Positions 37,542-46,763 of a stretch of 64,000 nt of DNA are shown here, one piece after another. This DNA comes from DAOUBP01 sp964513075. GTDB lineage: Bacteria > Chloroflexota > Anaerolineae > CG2-30-64-16. The stretch spans positions 1 to 64,000 of the forward strand of contig CAZELR010000018.1 in NCBI GenBank assembly GCA_964513075.1. The letters run 5' to 3'. Every line of letters begins with the position of its first letter. The first letter of the stretch is position 1. The notes beneath the pieces were generated by a model, which saw only the letters and a program-made list of their open reading frames with translations, did not search any database and was not told the origin of the DNA. A program made the position numbers and the translations under genes.

Positions 37542-38597
37542 TTACAGCTTGCTTGCCATCAACGCGGCCAGATCCGCCGTGCGGACGCTGTAGCCCCATT
37601 CGTTATCGTACCAGGTGACGACCTTCAGGAAGTCGTTTTTCTCCTTGCCCAGCACCATGGTGAACGGCAGGTCCACCGACGAGCTGTGCGGGTCGCCCTT
37701 GAAGTCGACGGAAACCAGCGGTTCGTCAATCGCAGCCAGGATGCCCTTCATGGGTCCGGCGGCGGCGGCGCGGAATGCCTGGCGGAGTTCCTCGGTGGTT
37801 GTGGGCACCTCGACCTGGGCCGTGAAGTCAACGACCGAGACCGTGGGTGTGGGCACGCGCAGTGCATAACCGTCGAACTTGCCCTTCAGATCGGGAATCA
37901 CCAACGCGACGGCTTTCGCAGCGCCGGTGGTGGTCGGGATGATGCTCACAGCCGCGGCGCGGGCCCGGCGCAGATCGCTGTGGGGCAGGTCCAGAATCTT
38001 TTGATCGTTGGTATAGGAGTGCACCGTCGTCATCAGGCCGCGTGTGATTTTGAAGTTGTCGTTGACGACCTTGGCCGCCGGTGCCAAGCAGTTGGTGGTG
38101 CAAGAGGCGTTGGACACGACATGATGGATCGCTGAATCATACTTGTCATCATTCACGCCCATCACGATGGTGATGTCTTCGCCTTCGGCCGGGGCAGAAA
38201 TGATGACCTTCTTGGCGCCGCCCTTAGTGATGTGGTTCTCGGCGCCCTGGACGACCTTGCCCTTCTTGTTCACGCCATCCTTCTTGATGGTGAACAGGCC
38301 GGTGGACTCGATGACGATCTCGACGCCCATGTCGGCCCACGGCAACTTGCCGGGATCGGTCTCTTTGAAGACCTTGATCAACTTGCCGTCGATGATCAGC
38401 CCATCGTCGCTGACTTCCACCGTGCCGTCGAAGCGGCCGTAGTTGGAATCGTATTTCAATAAGTGAGCCATGGTCTTCAGGTCGCCGATGTCGTTAAATG
38501 CCACGACTTCCAACGTGTCACCGTGGCCATCACGGATTGCCTTGAGGACCTGGCGGCCGATACGCCCAAAACCGTTGATACCAACACGTACTGTCAC
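37542..38597 (-). CDS. gap: Glyceraldehyde-3-phosphate dehydrogenase
   Basis: 351 residues. Oxidises glyceraldehyde 3-phosphate with NAD+ and phosphate. NAD loop VGINGFGRIGR at the N-terminus, catalytic cysteine in SNASCTTNCLAP, and the His in HSYTNDQ. It is slightly longer than usual (about 335). The start is the GTG at 38597 with AGGAGG eight bases upstream; the open frame to 38681 is not family-like. First gene of gap-pgk. Confidence 0.97.
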   Translation of the reverse strand: MTVRVGINGFGRIGRQVLKAIRDGHGDTLEVVAFNDIGDLKTMAHLLKYDSNYGRFDGTVEVSDDGLIIDGKLIKVFKETDPGKLPWADMGVEIVIESTGLFTIKKDGVNKKGKVVQGAENHITKGGAKKVIISAPAEGEDITIVMGVNDDKYDSAIHHVVSNASCTTNCLAPAAKVVNDNFKITRGLMTTVHSYTNDQKILDLPHSDLRRARAAAVSIIPTTTGAAKAVALVIPDLKGKFDGYALRVPTPTVSVVDFTAQVEVPTTTEELRQAFRAAAAGPMKGILAAIDEPLVSVDFKGDPHSSSVDLPFTMVLGKEKNDFLKVVTWYDNEWGYSVRTADLAALMASKL

Positions 38598-38714
38598 TGA
38601 AAGCCTCCTAAAGATGGGTATAGGGTTGTGTGCTAGGAAAAGAGATCGCCGGTGCCCTGGGCCAGCGCTATCATGCAGCAACTATGTCCGCATGAAGTCC
38701 AGACCCAAACATGA

Positions 38715-38723
38715 AGTATAGCA
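38715..38723 (-). promoter_or_regulatory. Extended -10 promoter of gap-pgk
   Basis: Minus strand TG-C-TATACT (TATACT 38715-38720; the TG is at 38722-38723). No good -35. Predicted leader of about 110 bases before the GTG of gap. Confidence 0.45.
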
Positions 38724-38766
38724 CATTCGCGCCGAACGCACTATGAGCTACATCACGCAATTTGCC

Positions 38767-39336
38767 TCAGTCAAACAACCGCTCTCCAAAGTCAACCGCG
38801 GCCTGGTAGTTGCGGCCCAGGCGCTCGTAGAGGCGGCCGTTTTCGATGGCCAGTGCGCTCAGGCTGGCGATGGATTCCACCAATGTCAGCTCTGTCTCTG
38901 AGAAGGTGCGTGGTTGTCCGGTGTACACGCGCATCACGCCGATCGGCTGGTCTTGTACGCGCAACGGCACGACCAATACGGAAACGATCCCTTCTTCGCG
39001 CGCTTGTTCCGGGTATTGAAATCGTGGATCGCTGCGGGCATCGCTCACGCATACTGCCGAATCGCCGGCCAGGGCCAGTTGATCGATGTTGCTTTGTTCG
39101 ATCAGGACGTGGCCTTTGGCGCGATAGCTGGCGCTGAGGCCATAAGCCGCACCGAACATCAGATGCTTGCGATCCGGGCTCAGTAACCGCAGCGAGCAGG
39201 CCTTGGCGGACAAAGCCTCTGCTGTGCTGGTAACGATGGTCTGCAGGATCTCCATGATGTCAAGCGAGGAGTTGACGGTGCGCGCCACCTTATAGAGGGT
39301 CTGAAAGAGATAATCACATGGCCCATTTGCCAACAT
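38767..39336 (-). CDS. GAF-domain protein
   Basis: 189 residues, one GAF domain (ILQTIVTSTAEALSAKACSLRLL through VLVVPLRVQDQPIGVMRVYT) followed by a helix. GAF domains bind small ligands or sense redox state. There is no output domain, so it may regulate through a partner. It starts 24 bases after the YvcK-like gene on the same strand and is probably its operon partner. Confidence 0.8.
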   Translation of the reverse strand: MLANGPCDYLFQTLYKVARTVNSSLDIMEILQTIVTSTAEALSAKACSLRLLSPDRKHLMFGAAYGLSASYRAKGHVLIEQSNIDQLALAGDSAVCVSDARSDPRFQYPEQAREEGIVSVLVVPLRVQDQPIGVMRVYTGQPRTFSETELTLVESIASLSALAIENGRLYERLGRNYQAAVDFGERLFD

Positions 39337-39360
39337 AGAAGCTATTCCTCCGAGTGTGAA

Positions 39361-40662
39361 TTAGGCATTGATGAGTGCCATCACCGCGCGGGCCAGCTTG
39401 GCAGAGTCGTGTCGCCAGGGGTACTGCAGGTCGACCAGGTCCATGGTGCGCAACTCATAATCGACGGTTTGGTGCTGCGGCAGCCGGACCCAATCGACGC
39501 CGCTGCCGGGCGGCGGACTGTCACCGAACGTGTGATTGGTCAGTACGGTGGAGAAGATGTCGGGACTGACATGGCTGCGCAGTGCGGTAACGTGCGCATC
39601 TACATCGTAGCCTTCGGTTTCCCCAGCCTGGGTGGCAACATTGCAGACGTAGACTTTGCGGCCCGAGGCTGCGATTAGGGCCTGGGCCAGGTCGGGCACC
39701 AACAAGTTAGGCAATACGCTGGTATACAAGCTGCCCGGCCCGATAATGATCAAGTCCGCATCCAGGATGGCCCGGATCGCCCCCGGGTAGGCCGGCGCGT
39801 CTTCCGGCTCCAGGCAGACGCGCTGCACCCGGGTGCCCAGGGTGCCAATGTTGGATTCGCCTCGTACAACGCGCACGGATGATCGATCGCCTGGCGCTGT
39901 GGCCGTCTCTGGCGCCAGCACCTCGGCGCACAAGGTGACTTGCGCAAGTGTGGAGGGGACGACCTGGCCGCGCACCGCCAGCACCTTGCTGGATTCCTGC
40001 AGCGCGGCTTCGAAACTGCCGGTGATGGCAGTCATGGCTGTCAGGTACAGATTGCCGAAGCTGTGGCCTTCCAGGTCAGTATCGGCGCCAAAGCGGTACT
40101 GGAAGAGCTGGCTGACCAGTCCTTCTGCGTCGGACAAGGCAGCCAGACAATTGCGAAAATCACCTGGAGGTAACATGCCCAAGTCACGGCGGAGACGTCC
40201 CGAACTGCCGCCATCATCGGCTACCGTGACAATGGCAGTGATGTTGTCGGTGTATTCTTTCAGGCCGCGCAGCAGGGTGTTGAGGCCGTGACCGCCGCCG
40301 ATGGCAACCACTTTGGGGCCGCGCTGCCGCTGCCGATGGCGGTAGACGGCATCCACGACTTCGGCGGAATTGTTGCGGCGAAAAGGAGACAGGAGCGACC
40401 GGTTAAGGCGGTAGATCGCCGCCCCGACCAGTGTCGTGCCCCCCAGGGTGAGGAGGATGATTTCGGCCAGAGGACTTAATGGCCAGATGTGCAGTTTTTG
40501 AACGAAAATCCATAGAGGGGTGAGCTGAGCGACTCTCGACAGGCCTGCGGCTGCTAATGCCAGCAAAGCAATTCCCGCGATAAGCAACGCCAGCCATCGT
40601 TTGACCCCCATCCCGGGACGTAACCACTTTCCTTGGCTGAACGGCCATCGCCATCGCCTCAT
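39361..40662 (-). CDS. YvcK/CofD-like gluconeogenesis-factor family protein, membrane anchored
   Basis: 433 residues. Two N-terminal membrane helices (residues 21-40 and 52-72) precede a CofD-fold domain: KVVAIGGGHGLNTLLRGLK binds a nucleotide-sugar or similar ligand, with TVADDGGSSGRLRRDLG following. YvcK proteins are needed for growth on gluconeogenic carbon and for cell-wall homeostasis, and bind UDP-sugars. The membrane anchor is found in some actinobacterial and chloroflexal members. The start is the ATG at 40662 after GAGGTGAG. Promoter at 40688-40716. Confidence 0.88.
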   Translation of the reverse strand: MRRWRWPFSQGKWLRPGMGVKRWLALLIAGIALLALAAAGLSRVAQLTPLWIFVQKLHIWPLSPLAEIILLTLGGTTLVGAAIYRLNRSLLSPFRRNNSAEVVDAVYRHRQRQRGPKVVAIGGGHGLNTLLRGLKEYTDNITAIVTVADDGGSSGRLRRDLGMLPPGDFRNCLAALSDAEGLVSQLFQYRFGADTDLEGHSFGNLYLTAMTAITGSFEAALQESSKVLAVRGQVVPSTLAQVTLCAEVLAPETATAPGDRSSVRVVRGESNIGTLGTRVQRVCLEPEDAPAYPGAIRAILDADLIIIGPGSLYTSVLPNLLVPDLAQALIAASGRKVYVCNVATQAGETEGYDVDAHVTALRSHVSPDIFSTVLTNHTFGDSPPPGSGVDWVRLPQHQTVDYELRTMDLVDLQYPWRHDSAKLARAVMALINA

Positions 40663-40687
40663 TCTCACCTCGCACGCTAAGTGAATT

Positions 40688-40716
40688 ATTATAGATGAGA
40701 TGAGGATGGAAGTCAA
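40688..40716 (-). promoter_or_regulatory. Promoter of the YvcK-like/GAF operon
   Basis: Minus strand TTGACT (40711-40716), exactly 17 bases, TATAAT (40688-40693). Predicted start near 40681, only about 20 bases before the ATG. Confidence 0.75.
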
Positions 40717-40739
40717 AGATACCGGGAGTTTTGACCACT

Positions 40740-41162
40740 TTATTGCTCCCCGATGATCTTCAGCAGCACTCGTTTTCGCCGCCCACCGTCGAACTCGCCA
40801 TAGAAGATCTGCTCCCACGGCCCAAAGTCCAGCCGACCCTCGGTGATGGCTACCACCACTTCGCGGCCCATCACCTGGCGTTTCATGTGCGCGTCCGCAT
40901 TGTCCTCGCCAGTGCGGTTGTGCCAGTAGCCGCTCACTGGCTCATGCGGCGCAAGTTTCTCCAACCAGACTTCATAGTCGTGGTGCAAGCCGCTTTCGTC
41001 GTCATTGATGAACACGGATGCCGTGATGTGCATCGCGTTCACCAGGCAGAGACCCTCTTTGATGCCGCTCTCGCGCAGTGCGGCTTCAACCTGTGGCGTG
41101 ATGTTGACGAACCCGCGGCGGCCCGGGATGTTGAACCATAATTCTTTACGATAGCTTTTCAC
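40740..41162 (-). CDS. YjbQ/UPF0047 family protein (secondary thiamine-phosphate synthase type)
   Basis: 140 residues, the usual size. The conserved core HITASVFINDDESGL followed by HDYEVWLEKL, and YWHNRTGEDNADAHMKRQVMG, match the family. E. coli YjbQ has weak thiamine-phosphate synthase activity; the main role is not settled. The small membrane-protein gene lies six bases upstream on the same strand. Confidence 0.9.
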   Translation of the reverse strand: MKSYRKELWFNIPGRRGFVNITPQVEAALRESGIKEGLCLVNAMHITASVFINDDESGLHHDYEVWLEKLAPHEPVSGYWHNRTGEDNADAHMKRQVMGREVVVAITEGRLDFGPWEQIFYGEFDGGRRKRVLLKIIGEQ

Positions 41163-41168
41163 CGCAGC

Positions 41169-41510
41169 CTACTTGACGATCGCGAAGATCAGCCAGGTGA
41201 GCAGGCTGAGCACAACGGAGCCGAGCAGCGCACTCCAGAACCCGTTCCGCAGATGCACGCCCTTGACCAGCGCGGCCATCAGCATGATCATCAGTGCGTT
41301 CAGCACCAACGCAAAGAGGCCCAGGGTCACGATGGTGATGGGGAGTGAGAGGAACCCCAGGATCGGACGCACGATCGCGTTCAGCAGACCAAGCACCAGG
41401 GCGGCTACCGCGGTTGTGCCCAGATCTTTGATGCCGATGCCCAGGTTCAGCTTGGAGATAATAAAGAGGCTGACCGTGGTTACAAGCCAGGTTACTAGAA
41501 AGCTCGTCAT
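41169..41510 (-). CDS. Phage holin-like / DUF family small membrane protein
   Basis: 113 residues with four hydrophobic helices. Pattern of the widespread phage-holin-family (YvlD-like) membrane proteins: LVTTVSLFIISKLNLGI, VAALVLGLLNAIVRPILGFLS, FALVLNALMIMLMAALV. Not phage-associated here. The start is the ATG at 41510 with AAGGAGAAT upstream. Function unknown; it is probably co-transcribed with yjbQ. Confidence 0.82.
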   Translation of the reverse strand: MTSFLVTWLVTTVSLFIISKLNLGIGIKDLGTTAVAALVLGLLNAIVRPILGFLSLPITIVTLGLFALVLNALMIMLMAALVKGVHLRNGFWSALLGSVVLSLLTWLIFAIVK

Positions 41511-41671
41511 ACGATTCTCCTTCCAGAGTGAAATGACCGATACAAAATACACTACGTGCTATCTGTCCATAAGTTGCATCGCGCGGCATGCTGGCTTACC
41601 GACATGTCTCATGAAAGATCATTCAATAGAGACTCGAGATAGATTCGAGGAAAACCGCCCCTCAAGGACAA

Positions 41672-42615
41672 ATGAGAATGACTGATTACAATCGATGGAT
41701 CGCAGAGCACATCCCCCTGCAGACCGGCAAGACCGCGCTGATTACCGGCGCAAACAGCGGACTGGGGTACGAGGCGGCGAAGGTGCTGTCAGGCCGGAAC
41801 GCGCGTGTGATCCTGGCCGTGCGTGATCCGGTCAAGGGCGAGCGTGCGGCTGCACAGATCCGGCGCACCGTGCCGGGGGCCGATCTGGAGGTGCTGCTGC
41901 TTGACCTGGCCAGCCTGGCATCCATCCGCAGCGCCGCGGCCGCCTTCTTGTCGGCTTATGACCGGTTGGATATCCTGATCAACAACGCGGGCGTAATGGC
42001 GATCCCGCGGCGCACGACCGCCGACGGCTTTGAGATGCAGTTTGGCACCAACCACCTGGGGCATTTCGCGCTCACTGGACTGTTACTGCCGTTGTTGCTG
42101 GCGACGCCGGCCGCGCGCGTAGTGACCGTGAGCAGTGGCGCGCACATTCTCGGGCGCATGAACTTTGGTGACTTGCAGGGCGACGGTTTTACCAGCCCTG
42201 GTTGGTGTATGGCCAGAGCAAACTGGCCAACCTGCTCTTTGCCTATGAGTTGCAGCGTAAGCTGGCGGTGACCGGCGGCAGCACCATCAGCGTTGCCGCG
42301 CACCCTGGCTACGCGGCCACCAATTTGCAGGCCGTGGGGCCGGAAATGGTCGGGTCGGGATGGGGCAAACGGCTCATGTCTTTCAGCAACCGGTTGTTAG
42401 CGCAAAGTGCCGCGCTGGGCGCGTTGCCCGAAGTCTACGCAGCTGCCTCCCCCGACGTGCGCGGCGGCGATTATATCGGGCCGAACGGATTGCTGGAGCA
42501 GGGTGGGTATCCGAAAAAGACGCGGTCCAACGGTCGCTCACACGATCGAGCGGCGGCAATCCGATTGTGGGCTGTGTCGGAGGCGTTGACAGGAGTCAGT
42601 TATCGGTTGGGTTAG
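41672..42615 (+). pseudogene. Short-chain dehydrogenase/reductase, frameshifted
   Basis: Two overlapping frames make one SDR. The first (from 41672) has the NAD(P) loop TGANSGLGYE and NNAGVMA. The second (ending 42615) has the catalytic YGQSK and the C-terminal half. The shift lies at the TTTT run near 42188-42191: one more T would give ...GDGFYQPWLVYGQSK and a continuous protein of about 315 residues. Either a true inactivating deletion or a homopolymer sequencing error. The family resembles retinol/protochlorophyllide-type reductases. Start ATG 41672, or 41678 by similarity. Confidence 0.82.
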
Positions 42616-42633
42616 TTTGGCGCGCCCCTGTTT

Positions 42634-42743
42634 TTGACAATCTGTCGGAATGGCGCGATACTGTGCATAGTTAAACGTTTAGATGGATTATTACTGCCGC
42701 CTGCTGTTGCGGTCTTATTTTTAACTCAGGAGTTAAACGTTTA
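42634..42743 (+). promoter_or_regulatory. lacI-type promoter with two operators
   Basis: Promoter: TTGACA (42634-42639), 17-base spacer, GATACT (42657-42662). Operator 1 TTAAACGTTTA (42671-42681) lies over the expected transcription start; operator 2 TTAAACGTTTA (42733-42743) lies 62 bases further, directly before the regulator's ATG. Both are the classic LacI-family palindrome with a central CG. Two sites on the same helix face spacing allow looping or roadblock autoregulation of the regulator and the downstream GH65 gene. Confidence 0.8.
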
Positions 42744-42744
42744 C

Positions 42745-43797
42745 ATGGCTGTGCCGACCATCCATGATGTTGCCAGGGAAGCTGGCGTCTCCATCGCTAC
42801 AGTTTCGTATGTCCTCAACGGCACCCGACCCGTGGCCGCAGAGACGCACCAGCGCGTGCTTGGCGCGGCGCAGCGGCTCGGCTATCGGGCCAACATCATG
42901 GCGCGCAATCTGCAAGCGCGCGAAACGCGTCTCATCGGTTACACCTGGCGTCCCAGCCTGGCCGATTCGTTCAATCCCATCCTGGATCGTTTTCTGCCTT
43001 CCATGGCCGAGGCGGCCGCGCGGCATGGCTATCGTGTACTCACCTTCCCCACTGCATCGCTGGAACACGAGCTGGCGACCTACGAAGAGATGATGCGCAT
43101 CGGTCAGGTGGATGGTTTTGTCTTGTCTAGCACCAACCGGGATGACCCACGTGTGCGCGCTTTGCTGGACGCCGGGTTTCCGTTTGTAGCGTTCGGTCGC
43201 GCCAACTCGGATTGGGATTACCCCTGGGTCGACGTGGACAGCGCGGCAGGGATGGAGATGGCCACCGCGCATCTTATCGCTCAGGGGCATCGCCGGATTG
43301 CGTGTCTGGCATGGCCCGAGACGTCGCTGACTGGGCAGTATCGGCTCGCCGGCTATCTATCTGGGATGGCCGCGGCCGGTCTGACGCCTGAACCGGGGTG
43401 GGTCCTGCACGGAGAGAGCAGCTATGGTGGTGCGTACGGCCTGACGCAGCAGCTGTTGAGCCTGGCTCCCCGGATGCGACCGACCGCTGTAGTAGCAATG
43501 ACTGACTTGATGGCGATAGCTGCGCTCAATGCGGGGTGGGATGCCGGCTATCAGATGGGTCGCGATCTGGCAGTGGTCGGCTTCGATGATGCGCCTATCG
43601 CCTCTGTTGTTCGTCCCGGCCTCTCCAGTGTGCGCCAGCCCATCGCTGAAGTGGGCGAGCGCCTGGCCACCATGCTGGCCGACCTGTTGGCTGGCCGCGC
43701 GATCACCGAATCTCACATCCTTTTGCAGCCCGAGCTCGTTATCCGTGAATCCAGCGTACAACATCACGGACGCGAAATATCCGTTCTCGAAAGCTGA
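42745..43797 (+). CDS. LacI-family transcriptional regulator
   Basis: 350 residues. The N-terminal LacI helix-turn-helix TIHDVAREAGVSIATVSYVLNG is cited by its first part (residues 4-25), then the hinge helix, then a periplasmic-binding-like sugar domain (FVLSSTNRDDPRVRALLDAGFPFV; AVVGFDDAPIASVVRPGLSS). The ATG at 42745 has CAGGAG upstream; the longer frame to 42634 runs through the promoter. It lies 47 bases before the beta-PGM/GH65 fusion, so it probably represses that gene until its sugar (maltose, trehalose or kojibiose type) is present. Confidence 0.92.
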   Translation: MAVPTIHDVAREAGVSIATVSYVLNGTRPVAAETHQRVLGAAQRLGYRANIMARNLQARETRLIGYTWRPSLADSFNPILDRFLPSMAEAAARHGYRVLTFPTASLEHELATYEEMMRIGQVDGFVLSSTNRDDPRVRALLDAGFPFVAFGRANSDWDYPWVDVDSAAGMEMATAHLIAQGHRRIACLAWPETSLTGQYRLAGYLSGMAAAGLTPEPGWVLHGESSYGGAYGLTQQLLSLAPRMRPTAVVAMTDLMAIAALNAGWDAGYQMGRDLAVVGFDDAPIASVVRPGLSSVRQPIAEVGERLATMLADLLAGRAITESHILLQPELVIRESSVQHHGREISVLES

Positions 43798-43844
43798 GCA
43801 CGCTCAGCGATTCAACGATTTCATCATTTGGGAGACGAATACTT

Positions 43845-46655
43845 ATGAATCTGCAAGCAATCATCTTTGACCTGGACGGTGTCATCACCGATACCGCCGA
43901 ATATCATTATCAGGCCTGGCAGCGTCTGGCCGATGAAGAAGGCCTGCCCTTTGACCGTGAGATTAACGAGCATTTGCGTGGGGTTGGTCGTCGCGAATCG
44001 TTGGAGATAATTCTGGCCGGCCGGCCGGCTGCAGAGGCTGCGATTGTCGAGATGACCGATCGCAAGAACCGGTATTATGTGGCGCTGCTCGAGCGGGTGA
44101 GCCCTGCTGACCTCCTGCCCGGCGCCCTGGAGCTGTTGCACGAGGTGCGCGCTGCCGGCCTGAAGATTGGCATCGGCTCGGTCAGCAAGAACACGCCGAT
44201 CGTAATTGAACGCCTGGGCATTGCCGAGCTGCTGGACGCTGTCGTCGACGGCCATATTGTCGAACGAAGCAAGCCTGCCCCCGATATTTTCCTGAAGGCT
44301 GCCGAGTTGTTGGGCGTGCCGCCTGCTGCTTGCGTCGTGGTCGAAGATGCGGCTGTCGGTGTGGACGCGGCTTTGGCGGCTGGGATGTGGGCCGTCGGGT
44401 TGGGGCCGGTCGAGCGGGTGGGACATGCCCATCTACGCTTTGAGAGCCTCGCCGGCGTCACCCTGGCCGATATCCGCGCCGGATTGGAAGCGGCAGTCTG
44501 GACGGTGGCTGAGTCGGCCTTCGATCCGGCCAGCATGCTGCACAAGGAAACTGTTTTTACCACCGGCAACGGCAACTTCTGTGTGCGCGGCTGCTTCGAG
44601 GAAGGCTATCCTGGCGAGAACGCGGCCAGCTTCATGCACCGGCTGTGGGATGATATGCCGGTCAATGTTACCGAGTTGGCCAACCTGCCGCGGTGGTGGG
44701 GTGTTGATATCTGGGTCAACGACGTGCGGTTCCGTTTGGATCGGGGAACGGTGCTCGACTATCATCGTTGGTTGGACTTGCGCACGGGCGTACTCGCGCG
44801 CACGGTGCGTTGGCAGCCGGCAGACGGCGGGCCGGTGCTCGATTTCTGCTTCGAACGTTTCATTAGCCTGGCCGATCCCCACTGCGCTGCCGTCAATGTG
44901 CAGGTGGCCGCGATCAGTGGTCAGGCGGAGCTGCGCTTGCGCACCGGGTTGGACGCGCACGTCGAAAATACGGGACTGGTCCACTGGAATCTGGTGGCGC
45001 AAGCAGTGACGTCTGACACCGCTGTCCTGCATGTCCGCACGCGCGCCACCGGTGAGGACCTGGCCGTAGCGATGGCCGTCAGTATGTCGGGGGTCCCGTG
45101 GCAGCCGGGGATGTGTGACGCGGATGGTCAACCGGCCATCGAGCGCCGTGCGACCCTGCGAGCGGGCGAGAACCTGGCGCTCCAAAAATTCATCGCGGCC
45201 GTGCCGGGGTTTGACGCCGCAGATTTCGAGGCAGTCGCGCTGGCGATGGCACGGCGGGGGCAGGCCGAAGGCTATCTGGGGTGGCGTGCGATGAATGATG
45301 CCGAGTGGGCCAGAAGTTGGGAGGCCTCGGATGTGGAGGTCGAGGGGGATAACGAGGCGCAGCTTGCGCTGCGCTTTAACATCTTCCAATTGTTGATTGC
45401 TGCCCCGCGCACCACCGACCGCGCCAGCATTGGCGCCAAGACCCTCTCTGGTTTCGGCTATCGGCATCACGCATTCTGGGATACTGAGATCTTTATGCTG
45501 CCACTGTTCAGTTACACTCAGCCGGAATTAGCTCGCAATATGCTGATGTATCGGTGGCATAACTTGCCCGGCGCGCGCGCCAAGGCGACAGGTAATGGCT
45601 ACGAGGGCGCACAATTTCCGTGGGAGAGTGCCGGTGATGGTCGCGAGGTCACGCCGACCTGGGTGACACATTTTGCCGACCCCAAACAGCTGGTCCGCAT
45701 CTGGACCGGCGATATTGAGATTCACATCACCGCGGATGTGGCTTATGGGATTATGCAGTACTGGCGGGTTACCGGCGATGATCGTTTCATGGCTGAACAC
45801 GGCGCAGAAATGATCCTCGATGGAGCCAGTTTTTGGGCGAGTGCGGCGCAACTCGAGATCGATGGCAAGTATCATTACCGTAATGTCATCGGTCCGGATG
45901 AGTATCATGATCGTATCGACGATAACGCCTACACCAACCGTCTGGCAAAGTGGCACCTGGAGACCGCGCTGGACGTCCTGGCATGGCTGAATCATGAGTA
46001 TCCGGACCGGGCGACCGCATTAGCGGCCGGTCTGGACCTCAGTGCGGCGCGGCTGGCGCACTGGGCCGAGGTTATCGAGAGCATGTATCTGACCGCGGAT
46101 CCTGAAACCGGCCTGATCGAGCAGTTTGCCGGTTATTTTGGCCTGACTGATGCGGATCAGGCGGTGTTGCGTGATCCGCAGCGGAACAAGTCTATGCAGG
46201 CGCTGCTCGATATCGAAGGCTGTGCAGCGACGCAGAATCTCAAACAACCCGATGTGCTGATGCTTCAATATCTCCTGCCCGAGCGCTTTGGCGCCGAACA
46301 GGTGCGCGCCAACTACGACTACTACGCTCCCCGCACTGACCACGAACATGGCTCCAGCCTGGGTCCGAGCATCAGCGCGGTCATGGCATGTCGGATGGGC
46401 GAATACGAACTGGGATATGAGCACTTCCTGCGCGCGGCTCGCGCTGACCTGCTGGATGTGCGGCATAATGCCGGCGATGGCATCCATGGCGCCAGCGCGG
46501 GTGGGTTATGGCAGGCTGTTGTTTTTGGGTTCGCCGGCCTGCGATTGACCGAGCCGGGCTGGGAACTTCGGCCCATGCTGCCCGCTGGCTGGACTCGGCT
46601 TGCGTTCAAATTCTTCTATCGCGGCAAGCAGGAGAGTGTGGAAATCAACGCGTAA
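43845..46655 (+). CDS. Beta-phosphoglucomutase fused to GH65 disaccharide phosphorylase
   Basis: 936 residues. Residues 1-215 are a HAD-family beta-phosphoglucomutase (FDLDGVITDTAEYH with the nucleophile D9 and cap residues; KPAPDIF; VVEDAAVGVDAA). Residues from about 225 are GH65 (VTELANLPRWWGVDIWVND; catalytic glutamate in VIGPDEYHDR; phosphate-binding region GSSLGPS). GH65 phosphorolysis of maltose, trehalose or kojibiose yields beta-glucose 1-phosphate, which beta-PGM turns into glucose 6-phosphate, so the fusion does two successive steps. Start after GGGAG. Controlled by the LacI gene upstream. Confidence 0.94.
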   Translation: MNLQAIIFDLDGVITDTAEYHYQAWQRLADEEGLPFDREINEHLRGVGRRESLEIILAGRPAAEAAIVEMTDRKNRYYVALLERVSPADLLPGALELLHEVRAAGLKIGIGSVSKNTPIVIERLGIAELLDAVVDGHIVERSKPAPDIFLKAAELLGVPPAACVVVEDAAVGVDAALAAGMWAVGLGPVERVGHAHLRFESLAGVTLADIRAGLEAAVWTVAESAFDPASMLHKETVFTTGNGNFCVRGCFEEGYPGENAASFMHRLWDDMPVNVTELANLPRWWGVDIWVNDVRFRLDRGTVLDYHRWLDLRTGVLARTVRWQPADGGPVLDFCFERFISLADPHCAAVNVQVAAISGQAELRLRTGLDAHVENTGLVHWNLVAQAVTSDTAVLHVRTRATGEDLAVAMAVSMSGVPWQPGMCDADGQPAIERRATLRAGENLALQKFIAAVPGFDAADFEAVALAMARRGQAEGYLGWRAMNDAEWARSWEASDVEVEGDNEAQLALRFNIFQLLIAAPRTTDRASIGAKTLSGFGYRHHAFWDTEIFMLPLFSYTQPELARNMLMYRWHNLPGARAKATGNGYEGAQFPWESAGDGREVTPTWVTHFADPKQLVRIWTGDIEIHITADVAYGIMQYWRVTGDDRFMAEHGAEMILDGASFWASAAQLEIDGKYHYRNVIGPDEYHDRIDDNAYTNRLAKWHLETALDVLAWLNHEYPDRATALAAGLDLSAARLAHWAEVIESMYLTADPETGLIEQFAGYFGLTDADQAVLRDPQRNKSMQALLDIEGCAATQNLKQPDVLMLQYLLPERFGAEQVRANYDYYAPRTDHEHGSSLGPSISAVMACRMGEYELGYEHFLRAARADLLDVRHNAGDGIHGASAGGLWQAVVFGFAGLRLTEPGWELRPMLPAGWTRLAFKFFYRGKQESVEINA

Positions 46656-46700
46656 CGTTTGATCTGATCTTCTGCGTCGATCGGTGACATCTGTGGGCAA

Positions 46701-46737
46701 AAAAGTGCCAGGCGTCTGTGGTGCGCCTGGCACTTTT
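46701..46737. terminator. Bidirectional terminator
   Basis: AAAAGTGCCAGGCG (46701-46714) pairs perfectly with 46724-46737, loop of nine bases; the stem ends in A4/T4 on both strands. It lies between the convergent GH65 and 16-haem cytochrome genes and can end both transcripts. Confidence 0.8.
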
Positions 46738-46763
46738 GGCTTAATCATGCCTGAGCAAGGGCC

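Noticed and set aside
42202..42615. Second SDR frame as a separate gene
   Set aside because: It lacks a cofactor-binding half and continues the first frame after a single-base shift.
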